A DNA stretch of 64,000 nucleotides, taken from positions 1 through 64,000 of the forward strand of contig NZ_PJMU01000002.1 of NCBI RefSeq assembly GCF_002846395.1, in the 5' to 3' direction. This stretch comes from Pontibacter ramchanderi (GTDB lineage Bacteria; Bacteroidota; Bacteroidia; Cytophagales; Hymenobacteraceae). Made by a program: the position numbers and the translations under genes. Positions within the stretch are counted from its first letter, which is position 1, and each line of letters begins with the position of its first letter. The notes under the pieces are model-generated. The model did not search any database, was not told the origin of the DNA, and saw only the letters and a list, made by a program, of their open reading frames with translations. Shown here in pieces: positions 1 to 8,994 of the stretch.

Positions 1-59
1 GCCGCCCTGCCGGCTAGCCTTGTCCCTCTCCCCCGAACCGTATGTCCGGGTTGGGAGTG

Positions 60-89
60 CAAAGGTCGCAAAAGTTTTCTTCTCCGCAA
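60..89 (-). promoter_or_regulatory. Strong Bacteroidota-type promoter, probably of an rRNA operon off the left edge
   Basis: On the minus strand TTG (87-89) is followed by a 19-base spacer and GACCTTTG (60-67). This matches the Bacteroidota -33/-7 pattern TTG-N19-TAnnTTTG with one mismatch. The bases after it, TTTGCACTCCC, resemble the start of 16S rRNA leader transcripts I know from Bacteroidota, and the downstream leader (positions 1-50) is GC-rich. Transcription would leave the window at position 1. That it drives an rRNA operon is inference; the rRNA genes are not in the window. Confidence 0.55.
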
Positions 90-433
90 GGGGTAACCGA
101 CAACTTTCAGCTTCCCCGCCCCCGGGTTCCGCCTAACTGCCTGACCGGCACGCCGAATAGTTTTTAAATTTCTTGCGGGTTTTTGCCTTCATTCCTCGAA
201 AGCTTATTCTAACCTACGAAGTGAAGAGCTAAGTCATATTTTCACCTATAGTATTCTCCGCTTCTACCGTTTTTATAGATGACGGCTTTGGGTTAACATC
301 TTTTATGGTTTCTGAAGTTCCAGCTATTTTTATTTTTATAAACTTTTTTCATACTGATTCTTCTATTCTATTTAAGAGATCAATTTTTTTCATACTCTTT
401 CGTTCTTTTATGCTGCATATTACACTTGTAAAG
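90..433. other. Spacer between rRNA-type promoter and purA terminator
   Basis: This stretch changes from GC-rich (90-170) to AT-rich (170-433). The T/A-rich part upstream of the promoter could serve as an activating upstream region. A 61-codon frame at 305-490 is low-complexity, rich in Phe/Ile/Leu, and runs into the purA terminator, so I do not call it a gene. I see no RNA gene here. Confidence 0.5.
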
Positions 434-468
434 AAAAAGGCTCCACCTATACTAGATGAAGCCTTTTT
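434..468 (-). terminator. Intrinsic terminator of purA
   Basis: A 9-bp perfect stem (AAAAAGGCT at 434-442 with AGCCTTTTT at 460-468) lies 18 bases past the purA stop codon. On the minus strand it is followed by a T-rich stretch. It closes the rsh-fur-STAS-purA unit before the outward promoter at 60-89. Confidence 0.75.
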
Positions 469-486
469 AATCAGTTCGAATTTTCG

Positions 487-1773
487 CTAGCTTATTCTTG
501 CTCGCTCTCTTCTTAGGGTGCTTTTTCTATCTGGCCCTACAGATGCGATCGTAATCGGCACTTGCAGGTGTTCTTCCAGGAATGACATATAATTGTTAAA
601 AGCTTCAGGCAAGGCATCCACTGATTCAATTTGATTCAGTTCTACTTTCCATCCTGGCAACTCTTCGTAAATTGGCTCTATATCACCTGTGTCAATTGAA
701 TGTGGCAACTGATCCGTAATCTCACCTGAGACTAGCTTGTAGTGTGTACATACTTTAATCGTATCAAATTCAGTCAACACATCCGCTTTCATCATGTTTA
801 GTTGCGTTACTCCATTCAGCATAATAGAGTATTTCAGGCTTGGCAAGTCTACCCAACCACAACGACGTGGTCTTCCTGTTGTAGAACCAAATTCGTTGCC
901 TGCCTTTCTGATTTGATCTCCTACTTCATCCAGCAACTCTGTAGGGAACGGCCCGCTTCCTACGCGTGTGCAGTATGCTTTGAAGATACCGTATACCTCA
1001 CCAATGTGCCGTGGCGCTACGCCAAGGCCTGTGCAGGCGCCGGCAACCAGTGTAGTAGATGAAGTTACGAAAGGATATGTTCCAAAGTCTACATCTAGTA
1101 GAGAACCTTGAGCCCCTTCAGCCAACACACGCTTACCGTTTTTAAGCGCTTCGTTGATCATGTACTCGCTGTCTACTAGTTTAAGGGTGCGAAGATAGTC
1201 CACTGCTTCAAAGAAAGCCTGCTCCTGCTCTCCAAGGTCTAGGCTCTGGCCGTAGAACTCCACTGTTTTTCTATGACGCTCTACCAATTTGTTATACCGG
1301 TCCTGAAAATCATCAGCCAGAATATCGCCAATTCGCATGCCCACTCTACCAATCTTATCCTGATAGGTTGGCCCTATGCCTTTTAGCGTCGATCCGATTT
1401 TACCAGAGCCTAGCGCCTCTTCCGAAACTCTGTCCAGTATTTTATGGGAAGGCAGTATGAGTGATGCCTTCTTAGAAATAAACAGGTTCTGCGTTGCATC
1501 CACTCCCCTGTCCTGTAACTTTTGCATTTCGGTACGGAACACAATTGGGTCGAGCACTACGCCGTTGCCAATAACATTCTGAATATGCGCGTGAAAAATA
1601 CCGGAGGGAATTTGATGAAGGACATGCTTGGTACCTTCGAACTCTAGTGTGTGTCCTGCATTGGGGCCTCCCTGGAAACGGGCCACAATGTCATAGGTAG
1701 GAGCCAGTACGTCGACGATTTTGCCTTTGCCTTCGTCGCCCCACTGCAGACCTATTAATATGTCAACTGCCAT
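487..1773 (-). CDS. purA: Adenylosuccinate synthetase
   Basis: Catalyses the GTP-dependent joining of IMP and aspartate to adenylosuccinate, the first committed step of AMP synthesis, in the cytosol. The 428-residue length is normal for the family. The N-terminal P-loop GDEGKGK is at residues 12-18, with catalytic Asp13 and His41 (in PNAGHT) at the positions used by the E. coli enzyme. The GTP/IMP-binding segment with TTGRPRRCGW is near residue 300, and the C-terminal guanine-binding VGPDRK motif is close to the end. It is the last gene of a minus-strand group (rsh, fur-like, STAS, purA) and starts 7 bases after the STAS stop. PurA is known in other bacteria to be inhibited by ppGpp, so its position downstream of rsh may be meaningful; that link is inference. 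Confidence 0.97.
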   Translation of the reverse strand: MAVDILIGLQWGDEGKGKIVDVLAPTYDIVARFQGGPNAGHTLEFEGTKHVLHQIPSGIFHAHIQNVIGNGVVLDPIVFRTEMQKLQDRGVDATQNLFISKKASLILPSHKILDRVSEEALGSGKIGSTLKGIGPTYQDKIGRVGMRIGDILADDFQDRYNKLVERHRKTVEFYGQSLDLGEQEQAFFEAVDYLRTLKLVDSEYMINEALKNGKRVLAEGAQGSLLDVDFGTYPFVTSSTTLVAGACTGLGVAPRHIGEVYGIFKAYCTRVGSGPFPTELLDEVGDQIRKAGNEFGSTTGRPRRCGWVDLPSLKYSIMLNGVTQLNMMKADVLTEFDTIKVCTHYKLVSGEITDQLPHSIDTGDIEPIYEELPGWKVELNQIESVDALPEAFNNYMSFLEEHLQVPITIASVGPDRKSTLRRERARIS

Positions 1774-1780
1774 TTATACG

Positions 1781-2131
1781 TTAGTAAATTGATTCCTTTA
1801 AGAATTGCGCTGCGAAGTTATCATTTTCTGCGATGGTAAAAATGGCATTGAGCTTCGTAACGATTAAAAGTTTGCGGATGTGGTCGGATGGCTTGATCAA
1901 AACCAACTCTCCTCCCCTGTTCCGAAACTTTGTGAGCAGCGAAACAAGTACACCCATCCCGCTGCTGTCCATGAACCGGACATTTGAAAGGTCCACAGCG
2001 CACAACATGACTTTACTTTCCACGTGCTCTTCAGCAACGGCCATCAGTTTCTGGGTGTCAGGCCCTGCAATCAGGTCTCCCTCCAGCCTGATGAAAAGGA
2101 CATCATCCTTTAGCTCTGTCTGATACTTCAT
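1781..2131 (-). CDS. STAS-domain anti-anti-sigma-factor-like protein
   Basis: A single STAS domain fills the 116 residues. The phosphorylation-site motif DSSGMG is at residues 55-60, so Ser56/Ser57 is the likely switch residue, as in SpoIIAA/RsbV. In the family, the unphosphorylated form binds an anti-sigma kinase and frees a sigma factor or other partner. No anti-sigma kinase or PP2C phosphatase gene is visible nearby, so the partner is unknown. Its start lies 29 bases inside the end of the upstream Fur-family gene, suggesting translational coupling, and purA follows after 7 bases. It could instead act as a scaffold unrelated to sigma control. Confidence 0.85.
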   Translation of the reverse strand: MKYQTELKDDVLFIRLEGDLIAGPDTQKLMAVAEEHVESKVMLCAVDLSNVRFMDSSGMGVLVSLLTKFRNRGGELVLIKPSDHIRKLLIVTKLNAIFTIAENDNFAAQFLKESIY

Positions 2132-2603
2132 GCGGTTGTTCGGTTGCTTTTTTGGCGCGGCAATCGCCGCACACCCCGTAAAGATTAAGGGAATGGTGCA
2201 AGATATGAAAATTTAAAAGGTCGCCCACCATGGTCTGTATATTATGAATGCGCGGGTCGCAGAACTCCACCACCTTGTGACACTCTGTACAGATTACGTG
2301 GTCGTGCTGCCGGTAGCCATACGATTTTTCGTACTGTGCCAGGTTACGGCCAAACTGGTGCTTGCTTACAAGGTCATTCTCTACCAACAGATCAAGGGTA
2401 TTGTACACCGTGGCCCGGCTCACGCGGTAGTTCTTATTTTTCATGCTGATGTAGAGTGACTCCACATCGAAGTGCCCGGAGCGAGAGTAGATCTCCTCCA
2501 GGATCGCATAGCGCTCCGGTGTCTTGCGCAGGCCTTTGCTCTCCAGGTAAGCTGTGAATATCTTTTTTACTTGCTCTATTCTATTCTGCAGGTCTGTTAC
2601 CAT
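2103..2603 (-). CDS. Fur-family metal-dependent transcriptional regulator
   Basis: A 166-residue Fur/PerR/Zur-type regulator. The winged-helix DNA-reading segment is at about residues 55-80 ([10 protein letters not shown]). The dimerisation domain has the HDHVIC metal region at about 100-105 and two structural zinc CxxC pairs, Cys105/Cys108 and Cys145/Cys148. The family represses iron, zinc or peroxide-response genes when metal is bound; I cannot tell which subclass this is. The C-terminal 15 or so residues after the last CxxC are charged and variable. It sits 35 bases downstream of rsh and overlaps the STAS gene by 29 bases, an unusual place for a Fur protein since no transport gene adjoins it. 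Confidence 0.9.
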   Translation of the reverse strand: MVTDLQNRIEQVKKIFTAYLESKGLRKTPERYAILEEIYSRSGHFDVESLYISMKNKNYRVSRATVYNTLDLLVENDLVSKHQFGRNLAQYEKSYGYRQHDHVICTECHKVVEFCDPRIHNIQTMVGDLLNFHILHHSLNLYGVCGDCRAKKATEQPHEVSDRAKG

Positions 2604-2638
2604 GTCGTTGCTCTCTTATATATAATAGGTATAGACAC

Positions 2639-4834
2639 TTAGTCGAACCGTTCGACGGTGAGTACACCTGTTACCTTGCCCATGCGCTGAATCAACTTGT
2701 CCAGGTGGCTGGTATCATTTACAAAAACCATTATGTTCCCCTCAAAGATTCCATCATGCGAATCTATTGTGATGGAGCGCATATTCACACGAAGGCTGTT
2801 TGAAATGATGCGCGTTAAATCATTCACCAAACCAACGCGGTCTGTTCCTTTGATGCGTATACCTGCCAGGAAGGCCAGTTCCTTCTGATCTGTCCATTTG
2901 GCTTTGATGATGCGGTTGCCATAGTTAGACATCAGTTCCATACCTTTCTTGCAACTGGTACGGTGAATTTCGATCCCGTCTTCCTCCGTTTCAAAGCCAA
3001 ACACTTCGTCGCCAGGTATAGGATTGCAGCACATGGCTACCTTATAGTTCATGTTTGAGGTGTTCTCCCCGATCACTAGCATGTCCGATGTAACACCACG
3101 AATCTTTTGTACTTCCCGATCAAAGGACTTAGGCTCGAGCATGGAGGCACCGCGCTCTGCCTGCGCAGAGAAAATGACTTCCTTGATATTTTTGATATCG
3201 ATATGGCCCGTTGCGATGCGGTAGTGCAGGTCCTGCACGGTAGGCACGTTGAAAAAGGCCATCAGCTTGTTCAGATTCCCCTGCGTTTCGGGCACTTTCA
3301 GGTATAGCAAGCGGCGTTCCAGCATGGCCTTCCCCTGCTCCGACTTATATTTGCGGTCTTCGCGCAAGTACTCTTTAATGCGGGAGCGTGCCTTGGACGT
3401 CACCACATAGTCCAGCCACTCTTCGTTCGGTTTCTGCTTCTGCGATGTCAGGATCTCCACCTGGTCGCCGTTGCGTAATCTGAAACTGAGTGGCACCAGT
3501 TTTTGGTTCACCTTGGCGCCAAGGCAGTGCAGCCCAATCTCTGAATGTATCTCAAAGGCAAAGTCCAGGGCTGTGGCGCGATCGGGCAGTATGAGCAGTT
3601 CGCCTTTGGGCGTAAAAACAAATACCTCTTCCACAAACAAGTTCTTGCGGAACTCATCCATGAACTCCAGTGCGTTGGCGGTGTTATTCTCCAGCATGTC
3701 GCGCACTTTGTTTATCCACATCTCCAGGCCAGACTCTCCACCGCTACCGTCGCTCTTATACTTCCAGTGGGCAGCATAACCTCGTTCTGCGATCTCGTCC
3801 ATCCGCTTGGTCCGTATCTGCACCTCTACCCACTGGCCAGACTTGCTCATGACCGTGGTGTGCAGCGACTCGTAGCCGTTGGCCTTTGGCGTGTTCACCC
3901 AGTCGCGCAGGCGGTCGGGATTTGGTTGGTAGAAGTCCGTTATAATAGAGTATACCTGCCAGCAGGCCGCCTTCTCATGCTCCAGTGGCACATCCAGTAT
4001 AATGCGTATGGCAAACAGGTCGTAGATCTCGTCGAACGTGATGTTCTGCTTCTTGATCTTCTTCAGAATGGAGTAGATCGACTTTGGCCTGCCTTTGATG
4101 TTGAACTTAAAGCCATGACGGCGCAGCTCTTCTTCAATCGGAGAAATGAAATCCTTGATGAACTTACCACGAGCACTGCGCGTCTGCCGTATTTTTGTGG
4201 AGATATCTTTGTAAGTATCGGTATCGGTATACTTCAGGTATAGGTCCTCCAGCTCCGACTTGATCGCATAAAGCCCCAGGCGGTGCGCCAGTGGCGCGTA
4301 CAGGTACATGGTTTCGGAAGCGATCTTGAGCTGCTTGTGGCGTGGCATGCTGTCGAGCGTACGCATGTTGTGCAGGCGGTCGGCCAGTTTGATCAAAATT
4401 ACCCGCACGTCATCGGACAGGGTAAGCAGCATCTTGCGGAAGTTCTCGGCCTGCTGCGATGTACCGTAATCGAACACGCCCGATATTTTGGTCAACCCCT
4501 CGATGATCCGGGCGACACTGGTGCCGAACTCACGCTCGATTTCCTCTACCTCCATGGCCGTGTCTTCTACCACATCGTGCAGCAGGGCCGCCACAATAGA
4601 GGTAGTCCCCAGCCCGATTTCCTCTACAGCGATCTGCGCCACGGCCAGCGGATGCAGAATATAAGGTTCACCTGATTTGCGACGCATGTCCTTATGCGCC
4701 TCGACAGATGTGTTGAAAGCTTTCTTGATAATTTTGGCGTCGTTATCCTTCAAGAAAGGCTTGGCGTGCCGAAGTAACCTGCGGTAGTGTCTAAGGATCT
4801 CTTTGCGTTCTGCTTCTGGATCGATCATGTTCAT
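2639..4834 (-). CDS. rsh: Bifunctional (p)ppGpp synthetase/hydrolase, RelA/SpoT family
   Basis: Makes and degrades the alarmone (p)ppGpp in the cytosol. At 731 residues it has the full long-RSH layout. The N-terminal hydrolase domain keeps its metal motif (His86-Asp87, then EDT at 90-92), so hydrolysis should be functional. The synthetase domain at about 235-355 carries the GRPKS substrate motif, the acidic YDLFAIRI strand and VEVQIRT. A TGS domain follows at about 405-465 and a C-terminal ACT domain at about 655-731. An intact HD motif argues for a Rel/SpoT-type bifunctional enzyme over a synthetase-only RelA. It heads the minus-strand cluster that ends with purA. A possible -7 element lies at 4936-4943, giving a leader of roughly 90 bases that contains a small hairpin (CAGGTT/AACCTG, 4861-4877). 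Confidence 0.96.
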   Translation of the reverse strand: MNMIDPEAERKEILRHYRRLLRHAKPFLKDNDAKIIKKAFNTSVEAHKDMRRKSGEPYILHPLAVAQIAVEEIGLGTTSIVAALLHDVVEDTAMEVEEIEREFGTSVARIIEGLTKISGVFDYGTSQQAENFRKMLLTLSDDVRVILIKLADRLHNMRTLDSMPRHKQLKIASETMYLYAPLAHRLGLYAIKSELEDLYLKYTDTDTYKDISTKIRQTRSARGKFIKDFISPIEEELRRHGFKFNIKGRPKSIYSILKKIKKQNITFDEIYDLFAIRIILDVPLEHEKAACWQVYSIITDFYQPNPDRLRDWVNTPKANGYESLHTTVMSKSGQWVEVQIRTKRMDEIAERGYAAHWKYKSDGSGGESGLEMWINKVRDMLENNTANALEFMDEFRKNLFVEEVFVFTPKGELLILPDRATALDFAFEIHSEIGLHCLGAKVNQKLVPLSFRLRNGDQVEILTSQKQKPNEEWLDYVVTSKARSRIKEYLREDRKYKSEQGKAMLERRLLYLKVPETQGNLNKLMAFFNVPTVQDLHYRIATGHIDIKNIKEVIFSAQAERGASMLEPKSFDREVQKIRGVTSDMLVIGENTSNMNYKVAMCCNPIPGDEVFGFETEEDGIEIHRTSCKKGMELMSNYGNRIIKAKWTDQKELAFLAGIRIKGTDRVGLVNDLTRIISNSLRVNMRSITIDSHDGIFEGNIMVFVNDTSHLDKLIQRMGKVTGVLTVERFD

Positions 4835-4935
4835 GCTAAAGCTAGAAAGTATTGGGTGCTCAGGTTGGGCGAACCTGTAGCCATACTTATGCTACTATAC
4901 TATAGGTATAAGTGAGGCAGTGTCGTTTTAAGTTT

Positions 4936-4943
4936 CAAATATA
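4936..4943 (-). promoter_or_regulatory. Possible -7 element for rsh
   Basis: On the minus strand TATATTTG matches TAnnTTTG exactly, about 100 bases before the rsh start. The expected TTG at the 19-base spacing is only partial (TGC), so the call is tentative. Confidence 0.35.
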
Positions 4944-5076
4944 CAGGAATATCCGCTTTCATGCACACAATGCCATGCGAATCGCGCAATATGTTGAGGT
5001 TGAACAACTAAGCCCAACGCCGCTGCACTATCTTGTAAAAAGGTGAAAAAATATCGGCTTTTTTTAGGCACACTGC

Positions 5077-5106
5077 TTGCATTTAAGTTTGGCGTTCGTA
5101 AATTTG
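5077..5106 (+). promoter_or_regulatory. Promoter of tRNA-Leu
   Basis: TTG (5077-5079), a 19-base spacer and TAAATTTG (5099-5106) give a perfect Bacteroidota -33/-7 promoter. The predicted start is about 20 bases before the mature tRNA end at 5133. It may also feed trigger factor if the terminator at 5223-5257 is leaky. Confidence 0.8.
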
Positions 5107-5132
5107 CACCATCATTACAAACAAGCACACAT

Positions 5133-5214
5133 GCGGATGTGGCGAAATTGGTAGACGCACTAGACTTAGGATCTAGCGCTGCGAGGCATGGGGGTTCGAG
5201 TCCCTCCATCCGCA
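5133..5214 (+). tRNA. tRNA-Leu (anticodon UAG)
   Basis: A complete 82-nucleotide class II tRNA. The acceptor stem is GCGGATG (5133-5139) with CATCCGC (5207-5213), followed by discriminator A at 5214. The anticodon stem CTAGA/TCTAG encloses the loop CTTAGGA, giving anticodon UAG, which reads CUA/CUN leucine codons. The variable arm is long, as expected for tRNA-Leu, and the T arm contains GGTTCGAGTCC. CCA is not encoded, so it must be added enzymatically. A spurious opposite-strand reading frame covers this gene and should not be annotated. Confidence 0.97.
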
Positions 5215-5222
5215 CACAAACG

Positions 5223-5257
5223 AAACCCTCAACAGCCCATGTTGGGGGTTTGTTTTT
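5223..5257 (+). terminator. Terminator after tRNA-Leu
   Basis: A 12-bp stem with one G-T pair (5223-5234 with 5240-5251), a 5-base loop and the T-run TGTTTTT. It begins 8 bases after the tRNA and ends 33 bases before the trigger factor start. Confidence 0.85.
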
Positions 5258-5290
5258 ACTAGATGTATCATCAATAAATTTTTGTAAGCC

Positions 5291-6613
5291 TTGAATATTA
5301 CATTAAATCAAACCGACGGCACTAACGCGCAACTGAAGGTAGTCCTGGAAGAGGCGGACTATGCTACTAAAGTTGACCAGCAAGTAAAGGAATTCAGCAA
5401 AAAAGCCCAGATCAAAGGCTTCAGACCTGGTAAAGTGCCTGCCGGCCTTATCAAGAAGATGTATGGCAAGAGCATACTCGTTGAGGCGATCAACAAACTT
5501 CTTCAGGAGGAAATCTCGAAGTATATCAAGGACAACGACGTGAAACTGCTGGGCGAGCCACTTCCGGAGCCAAGCCAGGAGAACATCGACTGGGACAACC
5601 AGAAAGACTTTGAGTTTAACTACGCAGTAGGTCTGCTGCCGGACTTTAACCTTCCGCTGGATAAAAGCGTAGAGGGTTACACTGTAGAGTTGGACCAGAC
5701 AACAGTAGACGAGGCTTACGAAAACCTCAAGCGCCAGTTTGGCAAAACCACTAACCCGGAGGATTCTGAAGCAGGTGACTTTATTTATGGTGACCTGAAG
5801 CAGGTAGAGGGCGAGTTCGAGTCTAAAACGCTAATCCCTACAAACCGTGTAGTAGAAGGCAAAGATCAGTTTGTAGGTGTGAAAGCCGGCGACGTGATCC
5901 GTTTCGATATCCGTAAGGCATTTGGCGACGACAACAGTGCGCTGGCCCACGTAACTGGCCTGAGCAAAGAAGTAGTGGCTGACCTGAACGGTGAGTTCGA
6001 ATTCACGGTAGAGAAAATCAACCGCACGGAGCCTGCTGAGCTGAACCAGGAGCTGTTTGACAAGCTGTTTGGCAAGGACGAGGTGAAGACCGAAGAGGAA
6101 TTCGACGCCAAGATCCGTGAGACCATCAAAGAAAATTACGACCGTGAGGCAGATAACCTGCTGTACCGCAATATCATTGATACTTTGGTAGACAACGTGG
6201 ACGTGGAGCTTCCTAACGAGTTCTTCAAGCGTTGGCTGCAAGTGACCAACGAAGGTCGCCTGACGACGGAACAAATCGAAGAGAACTTCGACAAGTACCT
6301 GAAGGAGCTGAAGTGGTCCATGATCAAGAACAAAGTGGTAGAAGAAAACGAGCTGAAAGTTACCAACGAAGAGGTAGTGAACAGCACGAAAGAGAAAATG
6401 TTGGCGCAATTCAACATGCCAGAAGTACCGGAAGAACTGGTAGAGAGCATGAACAACTATGCTAACCAGTATCTGCAGCAGGACAATGGCCGTAACTACA
6501 TCAATGAGTACGAGCAACTGCTGGCCGAGAAGGTGCTCGCTAAACTTAAAGAAAAGATGACTGTTGTAGAGAAGACTATCTCTACAGAGGACTTCAAGAA
6601 CATGTCGTTATAA
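5291..6613 (+). CDS. tig: Trigger factor, ribosome-associated chaperone
   Basis: Binds near the ribosome exit tunnel and shields nascent chains. The N-terminal ribosome-binding signature GFRPGKVP is at residues 43-50. The middle region (about 150-240), where E. coli has the prolyl isomerase domain, is divergent, as is usual in Bacteroidota. The C-terminal half is the helical chaperone domain. At 440 residues it is of normal length. The start is TTG at 5291: an in-frame stop lies just upstream at 5285-5287 and the next Met is near residue 59, past the start of conserved sequence, so no ATG start is possible. It is followed by a terminator and then clpP and clpX, the common tig-clpP-clpX order. 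Confidence 0.95.
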   Translation: MNITLNQTDGTNAQLKVVLEEADYATKVDQQVKEFSKKAQIKGFRPGKVPAGLIKKMYGKSILVEAINKLLQEEISKYIKDNDVKLLGEPLPEPSQENIDWDNQKDFEFNYAVGLLPDFNLPLDKSVEGYTVELDQTTVDEAYENLKRQFGKTTNPEDSEAGDFIYGDLKQVEGEFESKTLIPTNRVVEGKDQFVGVKAGDVIRFDIRKAFGDDNSALAHVTGLSKEVVADLNGEFEFTVEKINRTEPAELNQELFDKLFGKDEVKTEEEFDAKIRETIKENYDREADNLLYRNIIDTLVDNVDVELPNEFFKRWLQVTNEGRLTTEQIEENFDKYLKELKWSMIKNKVVEENELKVTNEEVVNSTKEKMLAQFNMPEVPEELVESMNNYANQYLQQDNGRNYINEYEQLLAEKVLAKLKEKMTVVEKTISTEDFKNMSL

Positions 6614-6636
6614 GAACGATTTATAATTTTTAACCT

Positions 6637-6668
6637 AAAAAGTCCTTTATTATTTAAAGGACTTTTTT
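6637..6668 (+). terminator. Terminator after tig
   Basis: AAAAAGTCCTTTA pairs with TAAAGGACTTTTT around a short loop and runs into T residues, 24 bases after the trigger factor stop. It separates tig from clpP. Confidence 0.85.
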
Positions 6669-6698
6669 ATTTTTGACCAAACCGTAAATCTAAACAAG

Positions 6699-7400
6699 AT
6701 GATGTTTAACAAAGACGAGTTCCGGAAATTTGCCGTAAAGGGCCAGGGCATGAGCGGCCTGGGCGTAGATCAATATATTAGCCATGTAGAAGGCAGAGCC
6801 ATGCATACCATCGAGAGTATGACACGTTCTGTAATTGAGGAACGTCCCACGAACTTCCGTGAGATCGACGTGTTCTCGCGCCTGATCATGGACCGTATTA
6901 TTTTCCTGGGGACCCAAGTAGATGATTTCATCGCCAACATTATTACAGCACAGCTGCTGTTTCTGGAGTCGGCCGATGCGAAGAAAGACATCCTGCTGTA
7001 CATCAATAGCCCGGGTGGCTCGGTATACGCAGGCCTCGGCATTTACGACACCATGCAGTATGTAAACCCGGATGTAGCGACGATCTGTACTGGTCTGGCT
7101 GCCTCAATGGGTGCCGTGCTGCTGGCCGGTGGTGCCAAGAACAAGCGCTCTGCCCTACCACATGCCCGTATCATGATTCACCAGCCGATGGGGGGTGCAC
7201 AGGGCCAGGCTTCTGATATTGAGATCACAGCCCGTGAGATCCTGAAGCTGAAGAAAGAGCTGTACGAGATTTTGGCGGAGCACTCTGGCAAGTCGTACCA
7301 GGAGGTATACGACAACTCGGACCGTGACTACTGGATGAAAGCCGAGGAGGCGAAAGAGTACGGCCTGATTGACGAAGTACTGCACCGCAAGAAAGACTAA
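6699..7400 (+). CDS. clpP: ATP-dependent Clp protease proteolytic subunit
   Basis: Serine peptidase that forms the tetradecameric degradation chamber used with ClpX or ClpA/C partners in the cytosol. The catalytic triad is visible: Ser137 in GLAASMGA, His161 in MIHQPMGG and Asp210 in DRDYWM. The protein has 233 residues, about 25 more than the mature E. coli enzyme. The extra N-terminal segment may be a propeptide or an alternative start; Met18 or Met35 would give a shorter form. The gene lies between terminators at 6637-6668 and 7422-7466, so clpP is probably transcribed on its own and not with clpX. Confidence 0.96.
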   Translation: MMFNKDEFRKFAVKGQGMSGLGVDQYISHVEGRAMHTIESMTRSVIEERPTNFREIDVFSRLIMDRIIFLGTQVDDFIANIITAQLLFLESADAKKDILLYINSPGGSVYAGLGIYDTMQYVNPDVATICTGLAASMGAVLLAGGAKNKRSALPHARIMIHQPMGGAQGQASDIEITAREILKLKKELYEILAEHSGKSYQEVYDNSDRDYWMKAEEAKEYGLIDEVLHRKKD

Positions 7401-7421
7401 TTCCCTTTAGAGCAACATTTG

Positions 7422-7466
7422 ATAGCAAAGCCCATCCTATACCTAGGCATGGGCTTTGCTATTTTA
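7422..7466 (+). terminator. Terminator after clpP
   Basis: A perfect 14-bp stem (7422-7435 with 7449-7462) followed by TTTT. The 13-base loop contains TATACCT, the core of the dispersed motif described in the findings. Confidence 0.88.
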
Positions 7467-7670
7467 TTTAGCAAGAAAGAATTGCACCGTAATGGCACGA
7501 GTACCTGAAAGTTAAATTCAGCTTAAAAATTTATCAACAGGGCATTGTGGACAGCCTATCAGTATAACACAATGAATATCAGCAGTTTAATTCAAGATAA
7601 AGTAATAGCAATTTTTTAATTTATGGGTACTTTTTATAACCATATCAACATTTTAGAAATTAAAATACTA
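7467..7670. other. AT-rich spacer upstream of clpX
   Basis: About 200 bases with no reading frame worth calling, no hairpin terminator and no RNA gene that I recognise. It leads into the clpX promoter region. Confidence 0.5.
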
Positions 7671-7700
7671 CCTTAGTAAGGTTTCAATTTTGTACCTTTG
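7671..7700 (+). promoter_or_regulatory. clpX promoter with a palindrome over the -33 region
   Basis: TACCTTTG (7693-7700) is an exact TAnnTTTG -7 element 52 bases before clpX. At the expected -33 position there is no TTG. Instead an 11-base perfect palindrome, CCTTAGTAAGG (7671-7681), covers it. The palindrome could be an operator or the reason for an activator-dependent promoter; that is inference. Confidence 0.5.
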
Positions 7701-7752
7701 CTTTTGAATTACACCCGCGAGGGCCAATAAAATCTTCTGAACAAACTTTTTT

Positions 7753-8976
7753 ATGGCTGAAATTACCTGCTCATTTTGTGGCAAGAACAAAAAAGACGTA
7801 TCTGTGATGATATCTGGTATCAACGCGCACATATGCGACCGTTGTATTGGGCAGGCACAACAGATTCTGAACGAGGAGAATAAGATACGCGCCAACAGCC
7901 GCACGCCTAAGTTTAACCTGATGAAGCCAAAGCAGATGAAGGAATACCTTGATCAGTTTGTGGTGGGCCAGGACGAAGCGAAGAAGGTAATGTCAGTAGC
8001 GGTATACAACCACTACAAGCGCCTGATGCAGCGCACTAATGAGGATGATGTGGTGATCGAGAAGTCAAACATCATCATGGTAGGTGAAACCGGTACAGGT
8101 AAAACCTACCTGGCCCGCATGATGGCAGGCATCCTGCAGGTACCGTTCTGTATAGCTGACGCCACGGTACTGACGGAGGCTGGCTACGTAGGCGAGGACG
8201 TAGAGAGCATCCTGACGCGCCTGTTGCAAGCGGCCGATTATAATGTGGAGTCCGCGGAGCGTGGCATTGTATACATCGACGAAATTGACAAGATTGCCCG
8301 TAAAAGCGATAACCCATCCATCACTCGCGACGTGAGTGGCGAAGGCGTGCAGCAAGCGCTGCTGAAACTGCTGGAAGGTACTGTTGTAAACGTACCACCA
8401 CAGGGCGGACGTAAGCATCCGGAGCAGAAGATGATCACGGTGAACACCGAGAACATCCTGTTCATTTGCGGCGGAGCCTTTGTAGGTATAGACCGTCTGA
8501 TCAAGAACCGCCTGAACACACGCCCGATTGGTTTCTCGAAGTCGAAGCAAGACGAGGCAGAGGAAAAAGAGAACTTCCTGAAATACCTGACAGCCCAAGA
8601 CCTGAAAAACTTCGGCCTTATACCTGAGCTGATCGGTCGTCTGCCAGTGCTCACGCACCTGAACCCACTTGACAAAGAGACGCTTCGCCAGATCCTGTTG
8701 GAGCCGAAAAACTCCATTGTGAAGCAGTACAAGCGCCTGTTCGAGATGGAAAATATTAGCCTGAGCTTTGATGATGATGCGTTGGACTACATTGTAGAGA
8801 AAGCGGCTGAGTATAAGCTCGGTGCCCGCGGTCTGCGCTCGATCTGCGAAGGCATCATGACGGATGCCATGTTCGAGTTACCGTCAGAAGAGGGAGCCAA
8901 AGAACTGGTGATTACCGGAGAGTATGCCCGCGACAAATTTGACAAATCACCGCTGAAGCAGCTGCGTGTTGCCTAA
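7753..8976 (+). CDS. clpX: ATP-dependent Clp protease ATP-binding subunit ClpX
   Basis: AAA+ unfoldase that recognises tagged or damaged proteins and feeds them to ClpP. The N-terminal C4 zinc finger has Cys6, Cys9, Cys28 and Cys31. Walker A GETGTGKT is at 111-118 and Walker B YIDEID at 174-179. The sensor-2 GARGLR segment is near residue 358. Its 407 residues are standard. It follows clpP after about 350 bases with its own -7 element, and a long bidirectional terminator follows. Confidence 0.97.
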   Translation: MAEITCSFCGKNKKDVSVMISGINAHICDRCIGQAQQILNEENKIRANSRTPKFNLMKPKQMKEYLDQFVVGQDEAKKVMSVAVYNHYKRLMQRTNEDDVVIEKSNIIMVGETGTGKTYLARMMAGILQVPFCIADATVLTEAGYVGEDVESILTRLLQAADYNVESAERGIVYIDEIDKIARKSDNPSITRDVSGEGVQQALLKLLEGTVVNVPPQGGRKHPEQKMITVNTENILFICGGAFVGIDRLIKNRLNTRPIGFSKSKQDEAEEKENFLKYLTAQDLKNFGLIPELIGRLPVLTHLNPLDKETLRQILLEPKNSIVKQYKRLFEMENISLSFDDDALDYIVEKAAEYKLGARGLRSICEGIMTDAMFELPSEEGAKELVITGEYARDKFDKSPLKQLRVA

Positions 8977-8994
8977 GGTGTAGCAGGACTTAAT

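Noticed and set aside
305-490. 61-codon plus-strand frame left of purA
   Set aside because: Low-complexity Phe/Ile/Leu composition in AT-rich spacer, ends across the purA terminator, no coherent family features.
4928-5215. 95-codon minus-strand frame across the tRNA-Leu region
   Set aside because: Its N-terminal part is the antisense translation of the tRNA, a common false protein; it has no independent support.
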